Source: an uncultured Parabacteroides sp.
GTDB taxonomy: Bacteria > Bacteroidota > Bacteroidia > Bacteroidales > Tannerellaceae
DNA: 64,000 nucleotides
Assembly: GCA_944325355.1 (NCBI GenBank)
Contig: CALUZS010000014.1
Location: 18,119-82,118, forward strand
Direction: 5' to 3'
Part shown: in pieces, positions 8,725-17,810 of the stretch
Position numbering within the stretch: the stretch's first letter is position 1
How the letters are laid out: each line of letters opens with the position of its first letter
Translations under genes and position numbers: made by a program
Notes under the pieces: generated by a model
Database searches by the model: none
The model's input: the letters and a program-made list of their open reading frames with translations, nothing else
What the model was told of the DNA's origin: nothing

Positions 8725-9582
8725 ATGTTTAACAAACATAGAAACAGATGGCATGTAACGAAAGGAGAACCGTTGACGGAACTCGACAAAAAGGTTCTTT
8801 ATTTTCAAAACAAAGGTTTTCTGGTTCCAACAAAAAGTTTGATCAAAACGGCAGAGCAGATAGAGGGGATACGGCAAAGCGGAGTGATAAATACCGGTGT
8901 TCTCGATATTGTTGCCGCTGAAATCAGGGAAGGCATGAGTACGGCAGAGATTGATAGGCTGGTGTATGAGTACACAGTGGGACACGGTGCTATTCCGGCT
9001 ACTCTTAATTATGAAGGATTCCCCAAAAGCGTATGTACTTCTATAAACAATGTCGTTTGCCACGGGATTCCCAGTGAAAAAGTAATTCTGAAAGATGGGG
9101 ATATTATTAATGTGGATGTTTCGACAATTTACAAAGGTTATTATTCGGACGCTTCACGTATGTTCATGATTGGGAATGTGAAACCGGAATGGGAGCGGTT
9201 GGTGAAGGTGACAAAGGAATGTTTGGAGATAGGTATGCGGGCTGCAAAGCCGTTTGGCTTCGTAGGGGACATAGGCAATGCCATCCAAAAATATGCCGAA
9301 AAGAACGGTTATTCGGTTGTCAGGGATTTATGTGGTCACGGAGTGGGACTTGAATTCCATGAAGAGCCTGAAGTTTGTCATTTCGGTCGGAAGAAGACTG
9401 GCATGTTGCTCGTTCCCGGAATGGTATTTACCATAGAACCGATGATAAACATGGGGCGTTACGATGTTTATGTGGACAGCCGTGACGGTTGGACGGTACT
9501 CACTGTTGACGGGTTGCCCTCCGCACAATGGGAACATACGTTTCTGATGACAGATAACGGTATTGAGATTCTGACGTATTGA
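8725..9582 (+). CDS. map: Type I methionine aminopeptidase
   Basis: The protein has 285 residues from the ATG at 8725, which has AAAGGAG seven bases upstream; a longer reading would overlap the transporter gene. It removes the initiator methionine from nascent proteins. All five metal ligands are visible: Asp131, Asp142, His205, Glu238 and Glu270. His113 in the VCHG segment is the usual substrate-binding histidine. A roughly 35-residue N-terminal extension precedes the catalytic domain, as in other Bacteroidetes type I enzymes. The gene follows the Na/Pi transporter by 34 bp and ends at a strong hairpin. Confidence 0.96.
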   Translation: MFNKHRNRWHVTKGEPLTELDKKVLYFQNKGFLVPTKSLIKTAEQIEGIRQSGVINTGVLDIVAAEIREGMSTAEIDRLVYEYTVGHGAIPATLNYEGFPKSVCTSINNVVCHGIPSEKVILKDGDIINVDVSTIYKGYYSDASRMFMIGNVKPEWERLVKVTKECLEIGMRAAKPFGFVGDIGNAIQKYAEKNGYSVVRDLCGHGVGLEFHEEPEVCHFGRKKTGMLLVPGMVFTIEPMINMGRYDVYVDSRDGWTVLTVDGLPSAQWEHTFLMTDNGIEILTY

Positions 9583-9623
9583 ATCCTTCTTTAGCAAAAA
9601 GGAAATTTTTAGAATAGAAAGAT

Positions 9624-9682
9624 AACGGTTCTCTTCTCTTTTAAGGCTTTTTGTCCTTTACGGGGAAAGAACCGTTTTTTGT
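9624..9682 (+). terminator. Terminator after map
   Basis: Arms AACGGTTCT (9624-9632) and AGAACCGTT (9668-9676) pair across a long loop, and the second runs into a T-tract (9675-9680). Confidence 0.6.
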
Positions 9683-9720
9683 TTGTCTTAAAAGATAAAT
9701 AAAATGTTGCGGCAGTTTTC

Positions 9721-9751
9721 TTGCTTTTTTTTCTTATTTGGCATACATTTG
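9721..9751 (+). promoter_or_regulatory. Promoter of the glycerophosphate cluster
   Basis: A perfect -7 box TACATTTG (9744-9751) follows TTGC (9721-9724) at 19 bp. It lies 60 bp before the ATG of the glycerol-1-phosphate dehydrogenase gene, leaving an A/T-rich leader. I see no operator-like dyad in the leader. Confidence 0.6.
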
Positions 9752-9811
9752 TTGCAATTAAAAATAATTTTAATAATAGAAAACTGAAAATATAAAATAG
9801 AATCAATAAAA

Positions 9812-11146
9812 ATGTCGAAAGTAGAAGATGCTCTTAAAGCTGCCAATGAAACACAAAGGCTTCGGATAGGAAGTGCGGTTTTATCCACTATTTCGGATTT
9901 GTTCCGGGATTTGTTCCCCGATAAACAAGCGGTTGTTATAGCTGATACCACAACGTATGATGTAGCAGGGAAATATGTTGTGGAAATCTTGAATAATGCA
10001 GGGATAAAGCAGGTGGCTCCTTTCCTTTTTTCCGAATCTGATTTGTATGCCGAATACACGTTTGTAGATCGTTTATCCTGCTTTCTGAAAAGCACTGAAG
10101 CAATTCCTGTCGCTGTTGGTTCCGGTACAATCAACGATTTGACAAAGTTGTCAGCGCATTTGGTGGGGCGTAGGTATATCTGCGTTGCAACAGCAGCTTC
10201 AATGGATGGTTATACCGCATTTGGAGCATCGATAACGGCGAATGGGGCGAAGCAGACTTTCAGTTGTCCGGCACCCATAGCGGTAGTTGCCGACATTGAT
10301 ATTATCCGTCGCGCACCCCGTGAGATGACAGCTTCAGGGTATGCCGATTTGTTCGCAAAGGTGACTGCCGGAGCGGATTGGATTCTGGCGGATCGTTTGG
10401 GCATTGAGCCAATCGACAAATGTGCGTGGAGTATCGTCCAGGATGGCTTGCATGACGCCCTGGCTGATCCTGAAGGCGCTGCCGGCGGGTCGGTCAGTGC
10501 AATCACGAAACTGACGGAGGGGCTTATGCTTGGTGGATTTGCGATGCAGTGGGCTAAGTCGAGTCGACCGGCTTCCGGGGCGGAACATCAATTCAGTCAT
10601 CTTTGGAATATGGAGCATCACTTGAACCAAGGAGAGCGTGTCTCTCACGGATTCCAAGTTAGTATTGGTATGTTGGCGGTGACGGCGTTTTATGAGCAGG
10701 TCATGGCTACACCGTTGGATGAATTGGATGTAGTACGCTGCTGCGCTTCTTATTTGCCACAGGAAGAGATTGACAAGCGGGCGGAAGCGATGTTCGCAGA
10801 TACGGATTTCCCGACAATCGGTCTGACGGAGACGAGAGCTAAATCGGTATCTAAAGAGACGTTGGCTGAGCAGCTTTTGCGCCTGAAGAACAATTGGAAT
10901 GAGATAAAACTTGCATTGCAAGGGCAGTTGCTTCCTTTCCAGGAGGTGCGTCGGCGCTTACGTACGGTGGGCGCTCCTGTGGAACCGGAGGAAATCGGCA
11001 TTAGCCGTGCCCGTTTGCGGGAGAGTTTTATTCGGGCGCAGTTCATCCGCCGCCGCTTTACAGTTTTGGATTTGGCTGTCCGTACCGGATATATGGACCG
11101 TTGGCTGGACGGCTTGTTTGCCGGGAATGGAATATGGAAAATATAA
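9812..11146 (+). CDS. egsA: sn-glycerol-1-phosphate dehydrogenase (AraM/EgsA family)
   Basis: This is a 444-residue member of the iron-alcohol-dehydrogenase/glycerol-dehydrogenase superfamily, of the AraM/EgsA branch. The nucleotide-binding motif GSGTIND spans 103-109, followed by ATAASMDGYTAFGASI (126-141). The metal ligands predicted from the family are Asp179, His259 and His279. The family interconverts sn-glycerol-1-phosphate and dihydroxyacetone phosphate with NAD(P)H. In archaea and Bacillus it builds G1P lipids. No geranylgeranyl- or heptaprenylglyceryl-phosphate synthase is next to it, and the neighbours are catabolic glp genes. An oxidative, scavenging role is therefore inferred. It is the first gene of a tight same-strand cluster. 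Confidence 0.9.
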   Translation: MSKVEDALKAANETQRLRIGSAVLSTISDLFRDLFPDKQAVVIADTTTYDVAGKYVVEILNNAGIKQVAPFLFSESDLYAEYTFVDRLSCFLKSTEAIPVAVGSGTINDLTKLSAHLVGRRYICVATAASMDGYTAFGASITANGAKQTFSCPAPIAVVADIDIIRRAPREMTASGYADLFAKVTAGADWILADRLGIEPIDKCAWSIVQDGLHDALADPEGAAGGSVSAITKLTEGLMLGGFAMQWAKSSRPASGAEHQFSHLWNMEHHLNQGERVSHGFQVSIGMLAVTAFYEQVMATPLDELDVVRCCASYLPQEEIDKRAEAMFADTDFPTIGLTETRAKSVSKETLAEQLLRLKNNWNEIKLALQGQLLPFQEVRRRLRTVGAPVEPEEIGISRARLRESFIRAQFIRRRFTVLDLAVRTGYMDRWLDGLFAGNGIWKI

Positions 11147-11159
11147 ATAACTGAACGAT

Positions 11160-12656
11160 ATGGCACGACAAAAGGAGATACTTGATACGAAGAGCAGATT
11201 CAAGTATTGGCAAATGCGGACTATCATAGCAACGATGGTAGGGTATGCTCTGTTTTATTTTGTGAGGAAAAATTTTTCGTTTGCTATCCCTGGGCTTACT
11301 GCGGAATATGGCATATCGAAGACAAGCTTCGGTGTCATAATGACGGTTGTTGGATTGATTTACGGATTGTCACGTTTCCTTAACGGATTGATAGCCGACC
11401 GGATGAACGCCCGTTGGCATATGGCAATAGGTTTGGCGCTCTGTGCGCTCGCTAATTTCGCGTTCGGTTTTGGGGTCGATTTAAGTGCCTTGATTACCGG
11501 TCGGACAGAGGGCCCGGAGTTCGTAAATACGTTAGTCCTTATTTTCGGGATATTCTTGGTGTTGAATAACTTGTTCCAAGGAAGCGGATTTCCTCCTTGC
11601 GCACGTTTGCTGACACACTGGATTCCGCCTCAGGAGCTTGCCACGAAGATGTCGGTTTGGAATACGTCACATTCCATCGGTGCTTCTATCGTTGCCATCC
11701 TTTGCGGGTATATCATGGGGCATTTGGGGCATGACTTTAGTAATAATCCGGAGATTGTCGGCAATATTGCTGTGAACTTGGGTGTGGATTTTTCCAATCT
11801 GGAACAGATGAAAGGTGTTGCTGCGTCGGCTGCTCATTATGGTGCATGGCGTTGGTGTTTCTGGATTCCTGCGATGATTGCATTGGCGGGTGCTATCGGT
11901 CTGTTTATCTCCTTGCGTGATACACCGCGCTCTGTCGGCTTGCCGGAATTGGCGCATACCGAAACCAAAAGCATCAAGGCTGAGAATGATACGGCGGAAT
12001 ATAAGCTGTTGTTGAAGAAAAAGGTTTTCGGGAATCCGTTAATCTGGATTTTGGGCATAGCCAATTTCTTTGTTTATGTTGTGCGTTTCTCTGTGCTCGA
12101 CTGGGGACCGACCTTCTTGAAAGAAGCCCGCGGATTATCTTTGGCAAACGCCGGTTGGACGGTTGCCGTTTTTGAGATATTCGGTATAATAGGTATGCTG
12201 GTAGCCGGATGGGCAACAGATAAGTTTTTTCAGGGCAAGGCGCATCGTACTTGTGTGTTCTGCATGGTTGGTACGGCAATCTTTATGACGATATTTTGGT
12301 TGTTGCCGGTATCTGCTTCGTTATATACATTGATTATCGTTCTTGCGATGGCAGGCTTTTTTATCTATGGGCCACAAGCGTTGATTGGAATCGCAGCGGC
12401 CAACCAGGCAACGAAAAAAGCAGCTGCTACGGCGAATGGTTTGACCGGAATGTTCGGTTATGCCAGCGTATTTGTTTCAGGGCTTGGCGTAGGAGCGATG
12501 GTTGACTGGATAAATGCTTCATCCCCGGGAAAAGGATGGGATTATGTGTTTTTGATTATGATAGGAATCGCCATTATCGGCGCATTGGTATTCATGATTA
12601 TGTGGAATGCGCGGCGTGATGGTTATGATGAAGAAACAGAAGAAACGAACGGTTGA
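11160..12656 (+). CDS. GlpT-like MFS organophosphate:phosphate antiporter, divergent copy
   Basis: This is a 498-residue, 12-helix transporter of the GlpT/UhpT (organophosphate:Pi antiporter) family. Residues equivalent to E. coli GlpT Arg45, His165 and Arg269 are kept in YFVRKNFSFAIPGL, NTSHSIGAS and VVRFSVLDWGPTFL. The surrounding motifs differ from canonical GlpT, for example NTSHSIGA instead of NCAHNVGG. A loop of roughly 30 residues in the first half and one of about 25 residues in the middle make it longer than the second copy. It begins 13 bp after egsA. Position and divergence suggest a related but different substrate, possibly glycerol-1-phosphate; this is inference. Confidence 0.85.
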   Translation: MARQKEILDTKSRFKYWQMRTIIATMVGYALFYFVRKNFSFAIPGLTAEYGISKTSFGVIMTVVGLIYGLSRFLNGLIADRMNARWHMAIGLALCALANFAFGFGVDLSALITGRTEGPEFVNTLVLIFGIFLVLNNLFQGSGFPPCARLLTHWIPPQELATKMSVWNTSHSIGASIVAILCGYIMGHLGHDFSNNPEIVGNIAVNLGVDFSNLEQMKGVAASAAHYGAWRWCFWIPAMIALAGAIGLFISLRDTPRSVGLPELAHTETKSIKAENDTAEYKLLLKKKVFGNPLIWILGIANFFVYVVRFSVLDWGPTFLKEARGLSLANAGWTVAVFEIFGIIGMLVAGWATDKFFQGKAHRTCVFCMVGTAIFMTIFWLLPVSASLYTLIIVLAMAGFFIYGPQALIGIAAANQATKKAAATANGLTGMFGYASVFVSGLGVGAMVDWINASSPGKGWDYVFLIMIGIAIIGALVFMIMWNARRDGYDEETEETNG

Positions 12657-12658
12657 AT

Positions 12659-13522
12659 ATGATTCTCAGAGATAAGAATTTAGGGATTGTTTATTCGGAT
12701 GATGTGATAAGCCGTATCAGGCAGTTGAAACATTTGGCGCTTGATATGGACGGCACGATTTATAACGGAGGGACCCTGTTCCCGTTTACCGTCGGCTTTT
12801 TGCAAAGGTTGAAAGAACTGGGAATCGGCTACTCTTTTCTTACCAATAATCCTTCAAAAAGTACAGACGATTATCTTTTGCATTTGTCGGAAATGGGAAT
12901 ATCCGCCACTGCGGAAGAGTTTTATACTTCGGCGCAGGCTACAATCGATTATTTGCACCTGCATCATCCGGAGATGCACCGATTGTTTATTCTCGGTACG
13001 CCGAGTATGATACGCCAATTTGAACAAGCCGGGTTTGTATCGACGGCAGACAATCCGTCCGATGAGCCGGATGCTGTTGTGGTGGCTTTCGACATGACAC
13101 TGGTCTATTCCCGGTTGTGTCGTGCAGCTTGGTGGATTAGCCAGGGAAAATATTATGTGGCGACGAATCCCGACCGGGTATGCCCGACGGACAAACCGAC
13201 GGTGTTGGTTGATTGCGGGTCTATTTGTGCTGGAATCGAATATGCAACGGGAAAGAAACCGGATATTGTGATAGGAAAGCCCGACCCTCGCATGCTTGAT
13301 TGCATCATGGAGAAGTACGGGCTTAAACCAACGGAAGTTGCGATGGCTGGCGACCGTATATACACGGATATTCTGATGGCACAGCGGGCAAACGCGTTAA
13401 GTATTTTGGTTCTTTCGGGAGAGACCCGGATGGATACGGTAAACCGTACGGAGCGTAAGCCGGATATGGTGTTGGATGATTTGTCCGTTTTCCAGGAAAT
13501 ATTGGAAAAAGTAAGGGGCTGA
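12659..13522 (+). CDS. HAD-IIA (NagD-like) sugar-phosphate phosphatase
   Basis: The protein has 287 residues from the ATG at 12659, two bases after the transporter stop codon; a TTG at 12653 is a less likely start. HAD motif I is DMDGT with Asp29 and Asp31. Motif II lies in FLTNNPSKS, and motifs III/IV are IGKPDPRM and MAGDRIYTDI. The C2a cap identifies the NagD/p-nitrophenylphosphatase branch. Relatives dephosphorylate glycerol phosphate, phosphoglycolate or nucleotides, and specificity cannot be read from sequence. Its place between a glycerophosphate transporter and glpABC suggests a glycerol phosphate or a toxic side product as substrate. Confidence 0.85.
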   Translation: MILRDKNLGIVYSDDVISRIRQLKHLALDMDGTIYNGGTLFPFTVGFLQRLKELGIGYSFLTNNPSKSTDDYLLHLSEMGISATAEEFYTSAQATIDYLHLHHPEMHRLFILGTPSMIRQFEQAGFVSTADNPSDEPDAVVVAFDMTLVYSRLCRAAWWISQGKYYVATNPDRVCPTDKPTVLVDCGSICAGIEYATGKKPDIVIGKPDPRMLDCIMEKYGLKPTEVAMAGDRIYTDILMAQRANALSILVLSGETRMDTVNRTERKPDMVLDDLSVFQEILEKVRG

Positions 13523-13566
13523 TGAGTTATAATAGTTGTTTTCAAAAAGAACCGGGCAGATTTTCG

Positions 13567-13632
13567 GGAAGTTCCGGGCGGATTCCTTTGGGAATATTCC
13601 GACTTTTTCCAGAAAATTGTTCTGTAAGTTTG
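13567..13632 (+). promoter_or_regulatory. Candidate operator array and internal promoter before glpA
   Basis: In the 126-bp gap before glpA three dyad-like elements are phased about 12 bp apart: GGAAGTTCC (13567-13575), GGATTCC (13580-13586) and GGAATATTCC (13591-13600). A perfect -7 box TAAGTTTG (13625-13632) follows, only 16 bp before the glpA ATG. A matching -33 TTTG is not obvious. Such an arrangement would suit an activator site, for example for the response regulator at the end of the cluster. Binding is untested. Confidence 0.4.
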
Positions 13633-13648
13633 TTGACGGTGAAATATT

Positions 13649-15292
13649 ATGATAATGAATGATAAGGATAAGAAGGAATACGATGTGATTATCATCGGTG
13701 GCGGTGCTACCGGTGCAGGCACTGCCCGTGATTGTTCGATGAGGGGATTGAGCGTTTTGTTATTGGAACGTTTCGATTATACATCGGGAGCTACGGGCAG
13801 AAATCACGGATTATTGCATAGCGGGGCGCGATATGCCGTGAACGACATGGAATCGGCTTCCGAGTGCATAAAGGAAAATATGGTTTTGAAGAAAATCGCA
13901 AGCCATTGCGTGGAGGATACTTCCGGTTTGTTCATTACGCTTCCCGAAGATGATTTGAGTTATCAAAATAAATTCATCGACAGTTGCCTGGCTGCCGGAA
14001 TCAAGGCGGAAGCCATTGACCCGAAAGATGCAATCCGGATGGAGCCGTCGGTCAATAAATCGTTACAGGGTGCGGTTGTTGTTCCGGACGGTTCGGTAGA
14101 CCCTTTCCGGCTGACGATAGCAAACATCTTGGATGCCAATGCTCATGGAGCTCGGACGCTTGTCTTTCACGAGGTCACCGGGTTCATCCGTGAACAGGAC
14201 CGGATTGTTGGAGTGAAAGTATTCGACCATAAACAAAAGGAACAGAAGTCGTTTTATGGCAAAGTCATTGTGAATGCAGCCGGAATATGGGGGCATCATA
14301 TTGCTGAACTTGCAGGGGTTAATATCAGTATGTATCCGGCCAAAGGGGCTTTGCTGATATTCGGGCATAGGGTCAACAATGTTGTGTTGAACCGCTGCCG
14401 GAAAGCCGGAGATGCCGATATACTTGTCCCTGGAGATATGATATGTGTTATCGGGACGACCTCCAGCCATGTATCCTATGATGAGATAGATAATATGTAT
14501 GTCACCTCTTCAGAAGTGGAGTTGTTGCTGCGTGAAGGGGAGAAACTTGCGCCGTCATTGTCGACGACACGGATTTTGAGGGCATATGCCGGCGTCCGTC
14601 CGTTGGTCGCTTCCGATGATGATCCGACAGGACGGAATATCAGTCGTGGAATTGTCCTGCTTGATCACGAGCAACGGGACGGTTTGTCCGGTTTCATCAC
14701 AATCACAGGTGGAAAGCTGATGACTTACCGTCTTATGGCTGAATGGGCTACAGACCTTGTGTGCAAGAAATTGAATAATAACAAGGAGTGTGAGACGGCG
14801 ACAACGCCGTTGCCGGGCTCGAGGGGAGTCAAAGAGGAAACCGAATATTCGGAGGTTATCCCGGTGAATATCCAGCGGACAGAGAGGTACCGTCATGGGG
14901 AGCTGGCTGCACAAATTGCCAAAGAGGATAAATTCGACCACAGTCTGGTCTGTGAATGTGAGAACGTGACAGTGGGCGAGGTCAATTATGCTTTTCAGGA
15001 ACTGGCAGCAGATACATTGACAGCTTTGCGCAGACGTACCCGTATTGGCATGGGAACTTGCCAAGGTGAACTTTGTGCGTGCCGTGCCGCCGGATTATTG
15101 AGCCATGTTCATCAATGTTCGAACCGGGCAAAAGAGGAGTTGTCATCTTTTCTTAACGAGCGTTGGAAAGGAATGTACCCGATTGCTTGGGGAGACTGTT
15201 TGCGTGAGAGCCAACTTGCGGCTTGGATATACAACAGCGTATGTGGCTTGAGTGATTATAATAGAAAAGAGGAGCGGAAAGATGCGGTATGA
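13649..15292 (+). CDS. glpA: Anaerobic glycerol-3-phosphate dehydrogenase subunit A
   Basis: This is a 547-residue flavoprotein with N-terminal Rossmann motif GGGATGAGTARD (about residues 17-28). A DAO-type catalytic region containing GATGRNHGLLHSGARYAV follows. The C-terminal BFD-like [2Fe-2S] domain has its four cysteines in CEC and CQGELC. It oxidises sn-glycerol-3-phosphate to dihydroxyacetone phosphate at the membrane with GlpB and GlpC, passing electrons to menaquinone. The start may be this ATG or the one at 13655. Its stop codon overlaps the glpB start by 11 bp, so translation is probably coupled. Confidence 0.96.
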   Translation: MIMNDKDKKEYDVIIIGGGATGAGTARDCSMRGLSVLLLERFDYTSGATGRNHGLLHSGARYAVNDMESASECIKENMVLKKIASHCVEDTSGLFITLPEDDLSYQNKFIDSCLAAGIKAEAIDPKDAIRMEPSVNKSLQGAVVVPDGSVDPFRLTIANILDANAHGARTLVFHEVTGFIREQDRIVGVKVFDHKQKEQKSFYGKVIVNAAGIWGHHIAELAGVNISMYPAKGALLIFGHRVNNVVLNRCRKAGDADILVPGDMICVIGTTSSHVSYDEIDNMYVTSSEVELLLREGEKLAPSLSTTRILRAYAGVRPLVASDDDPTGRNISRGIVLLDHEQRDGLSGFITITGGKLMTYRLMAEWATDLVCKKLNNNKECETATTPLPGSRGVKEETEYSEVIPVNIQRTERYRHGELAAQIAKEDKFDHSLVCECENVTVGEVNYAFQELAADTLTALRRRTRIGMGTCQGELCACRAAGLLSHVHQCSNRAKEELSSFLNERWKGMYPIAWGDCLRESQLAAWIYNSVCGLSDYNRKEERKDAV

Positions 15293-16532
15293 TGTGGTGA
15301 TTATAGGCGGAGGCCTTTCTGGTTTGACGTGTGGTATCCGTTTGCAGGAAGCAGGAAAGAATTGTGCGATTATTTCAACCGGACAGAGTGCTCTGCATTT
15401 TTCTTCCGGTGCATTTGATTTTTTGAACAAATTGCCGGACGGAACGCGTGTCATGCATCCGTTGGATGCGATAAAACGATTGGGAGGGAATCATCCTTAC
15501 CGGAAAATAGGAGAGGAAAAGATTCGTGAGTATGTTGCTGATGTGCAGGATTGGTTCGGGAAATCGGGCATCGTACTGCATGGCGATGTGGAGAAAAACC
15601 ATTATTGCTTATCTCCTATCGGTATTATAAAGTCTGCTTGGTTGTCTTTTGATGATTTTGAGCCGTTGGAAACGGCAGATGCTTTTCCGTATAAGCGGGT
15701 GGCTGTTGCCAATTTTGCCGGGTTTATCGATTTCTATCCCCGTTTTATAGCGGATGCCCTTGCCGAAAAGGGTGTGGAGTGCAGGATTGAAATACTGAAT
15801 ATTCCGGCGGTGGAGAAGCTGAGGACGAATCCTACGGAGATGCGTTCGGCGAATATAGCGCGGGTTTTCGATTCGGAAGCACAATTGGAGAACGTGTTGA
15901 CTTTGATAAACGACTTGTCAGAAGAGGTTGATGCGGTCATCCTTCCGGCAGTGTTAGGATTGTCATCAGTCTATCCGTTGGAGTATATCCGGAAATATAG
16001 CGAGAAACCGGTGTTTTTTATTTCGCCCGTACCGCCGTCTGTTCCGGGGATCCGTGTACAGAAGCGTTTGCAGGAGCGTTTTGTGGAACTTGGCGGTACA
16101 TTCTTCCTCGGAGATACGGTAGAGAAAGCTTTTTTTGATGGCGATACGGTTATCGGTATCACAACGAATAACCATTCGGATATCCAGTTTTATGCAGAAC
16201 AATATGTACTTGCTTCCGGGAGTTTTTTCAGTAAGGGAATTATTTCCCGTTCCAATGAAATTTATGAGCCGGTACTTAACGCAGATGTGGAGTACGATAG
16301 CCAGCGGGATAACTGGTTCTGTAAAAATGTGTTTGATGTCCAGCCTTATATGTCATACGGGGTGAAGACCGATACCGGTTTCCATCCGCTCCGGGATGGT
16401 GTTCCCGTAAGGAATATGTTTGCAATAGGTTCTGTTTTGTCCGGATATAATCCGTTGGAAGAGGGATGCGGCAGCGGTGTTGCCATTTTGACGGCGTTGC
16501 ATGTTGCCAATACAATATTAATATCTGATTAG
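15282..16532 (+). CDS. glpB: Anaerobic glycerol-3-phosphate dehydrogenase subunit B
   Basis: The protein has 416 residues from the ATG at 15282 (MRYDVVIIGGGLSG), preceded by AGAGGAG; an earlier in-frame start at 15252 lies deep in glpA. It carries an N-terminal dinucleotide-binding motif GGGLSG and a C-terminal GYNPLEEGCGSG segment typical of GlpB. GlpB binds FMN and links the catalytic subunit GlpA to the iron-sulfur subunit GlpC. It overlaps glpA by 11 bp and lies 6 bp before glpC. Confidence 0.95.
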   Translation: MRYDVVIIGGGLSGLTCGIRLQEAGKNCAIISTGQSALHFSSGAFDFLNKLPDGTRVMHPLDAIKRLGGNHPYRKIGEEKIREYVADVQDWFGKSGIVLHGDVEKNHYCLSPIGIIKSAWLSFDDFEPLETADAFPYKRVAVANFAGFIDFYPRFIADALAEKGVECRIEILNIPAVEKLRTNPTEMRSANIARVFDSEAQLENVLTLINDLSEEVDAVILPAVLGLSSVYPLEYIRKYSEKPVFFISPVPPSVPGIRVQKRLQERFVELGGTFFLGDTVEKAFFDGDTVIGITTNNHSDIQFYAEQYVLASGSFFSKGIISRSNEIYEPVLNADVEYDSQRDNWFCKNVFDVQPYMSYGVKTDTGFHPLRDGVPVRNMFAIGSVLSGYNPLEEGCGSGVAILTALHVANTILISD

Positions 16533-16538
16533 GAAGCG

Positions 16539-17801
16539 ATGAATTTACAACAATATAATATCAGCGAAAATAATTTTGAACAGTGCATTAAATGCACGGT
16601 CTGCACGGTTTATTGCCCGGTTATTCCTGTCAATCCGAAATATCCCGGACCGAAACAGGCGGGACCGGACGGGGAGCGTTTCCGGCTGAAAGACCCCGAT
16701 TATTTTGATGTCTCACTCAAATATTGTTTGAATTGCAAACGTTGTGAGGTGGCGTGCCCTTCCGGTGTGAGGATAGGAGATATTATACAGATGGCGCGGA
16801 TTAAGTATTCACATTCACGCCCGAAGCTGCGGGATCGTTTGTTGGCAAATACCGATTTTGTCGGGCAGCTATCCACCAAAGTTGCTCCGGTTGTCAATTT
16901 TTCATTGGGATTGACACCTGTAAAGTCGGTAATGGATGCGGTATTGGGCATAGATCATCGCAGAACTTTTCCGGAATATGCGTCGCAAACATTTGAACAT
17001 TGGTTCAACCAAAGAGAGATAAAGAAGAAACAGTCGGCATTTAAACGTCATGTAAGTTATTTCCATGGCTGTTATGTCAATTATAATTATCCCCAGCTGG
17101 GAAAAGATTTGGTAAAGCTAATGAATGCTGTGGGATTTGGTGTGCATTTGTTGGAGAAAGAGCGGTGTTGCGGTGTTGCCCTTATTTCAAATGGATTGAT
17201 AGAACAGGCAAGAAAGCAAGGAGCGCAGAATATGGCAGCTATACGTAAATCGGTGCTGGATGAAAAACGTCCGGTCATAGCGACATCTTCCACCTGTGTT
17301 TTTACAATCCGTGACGAATATCCGCATCTTCTTGGGCTTGATAATTCGGATATCCGGCAATTTACGGAACTTGCGACCCGGTTCCTGTATCGTTTGATAG
17401 AAAGGAATGAAGTAAAACTGGTATTTAAGGAGGATTATAAGCAGAAGATTGTTTACCATACTCCGTGCCATATGGAGAAGTTGGGATGGTCTGTTTACTC
17501 AACTTCGCTGTTAAAGATGATTCCGGGAGTTGATTTTCGTATGCTTCCGTCACAGTGTTGCGGCATTGCCGGGACGTATGGTTTCAAGAGTGAGAATTAT
17601 GAGACTTCACAGGGGATCGGTCAATCGCTTTTTGATGATATTGGACAGTCGGAGGCTGATTTTGTTGCGACCGATTGCGAAACTTGCAAATGGCAAATAG
17701 AAATGTCGACCTTCGTGCCTGTGATGAATCCGATTTCAATTCTTGCAGAAGCGTTGGATGAAGAAGCAACTATGGAAGCAAATAAGGAATTTTGTAAATA
17801 G
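16539..17801 (+). CDS. glpC: Anaerobic glycerol-3-phosphate dehydrogenase subunit C
   Basis: This is a 420-residue electron-transfer subunit. Two [4Fe-4S] ferredoxin motifs are visible: Cys16, 19, 22, 26 and Cys63, 66, 69, 73. Two CCG (cysteine-rich heterodisulfide-reductase-type) domains follow, with FHGCYVNYNYPQ then RCCG, and YHTPCHMEKLG then QCCG. GlpC anchors the GlpAB dimer to the membrane and transfers electrons to the quinone pool. With glpA and glpB complete and intact, anaerobic growth on glycerol-3-phosphate coupled to fumarate or similar respiration is plausible. Confidence 0.96.
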   Translation: MNLQQYNISENNFEQCIKCTVCTVYCPVIPVNPKYPGPKQAGPDGERFRLKDPDYFDVSLKYCLNCKRCEVACPSGVRIGDIIQMARIKYSHSRPKLRDRLLANTDFVGQLSTKVAPVVNFSLGLTPVKSVMDAVLGIDHRRTFPEYASQTFEHWFNQREIKKKQSAFKRHVSYFHGCYVNYNYPQLGKDLVKLMNAVGFGVHLLEKERCCGVALISNGLIEQARKQGAQNMAAIRKSVLDEKRPVIATSSTCVFTIRDEYPHLLGLDNSDIRQFTELATRFLYRLIERNEVKLVFKEDYKQKIVYHTPCHMEKLGWSVYSTSLLKMIPGVDFRMLPSQCCGIAGTYGFKSENYETSQGIGQSLFDDIGQSEADFVATDCETCKWQIEMSTFVPVMNPISILAEALDEEATMEANKEFCK

Positions 17802-17810
17802 ACAACAGAT

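Noticed and set aside
7944..8789. A 281-codon open frame antisense to the Na/Pi transporter
   Set aside because: No recognisable domain, overlaps the start of map, and no promoter box lies in front of it.
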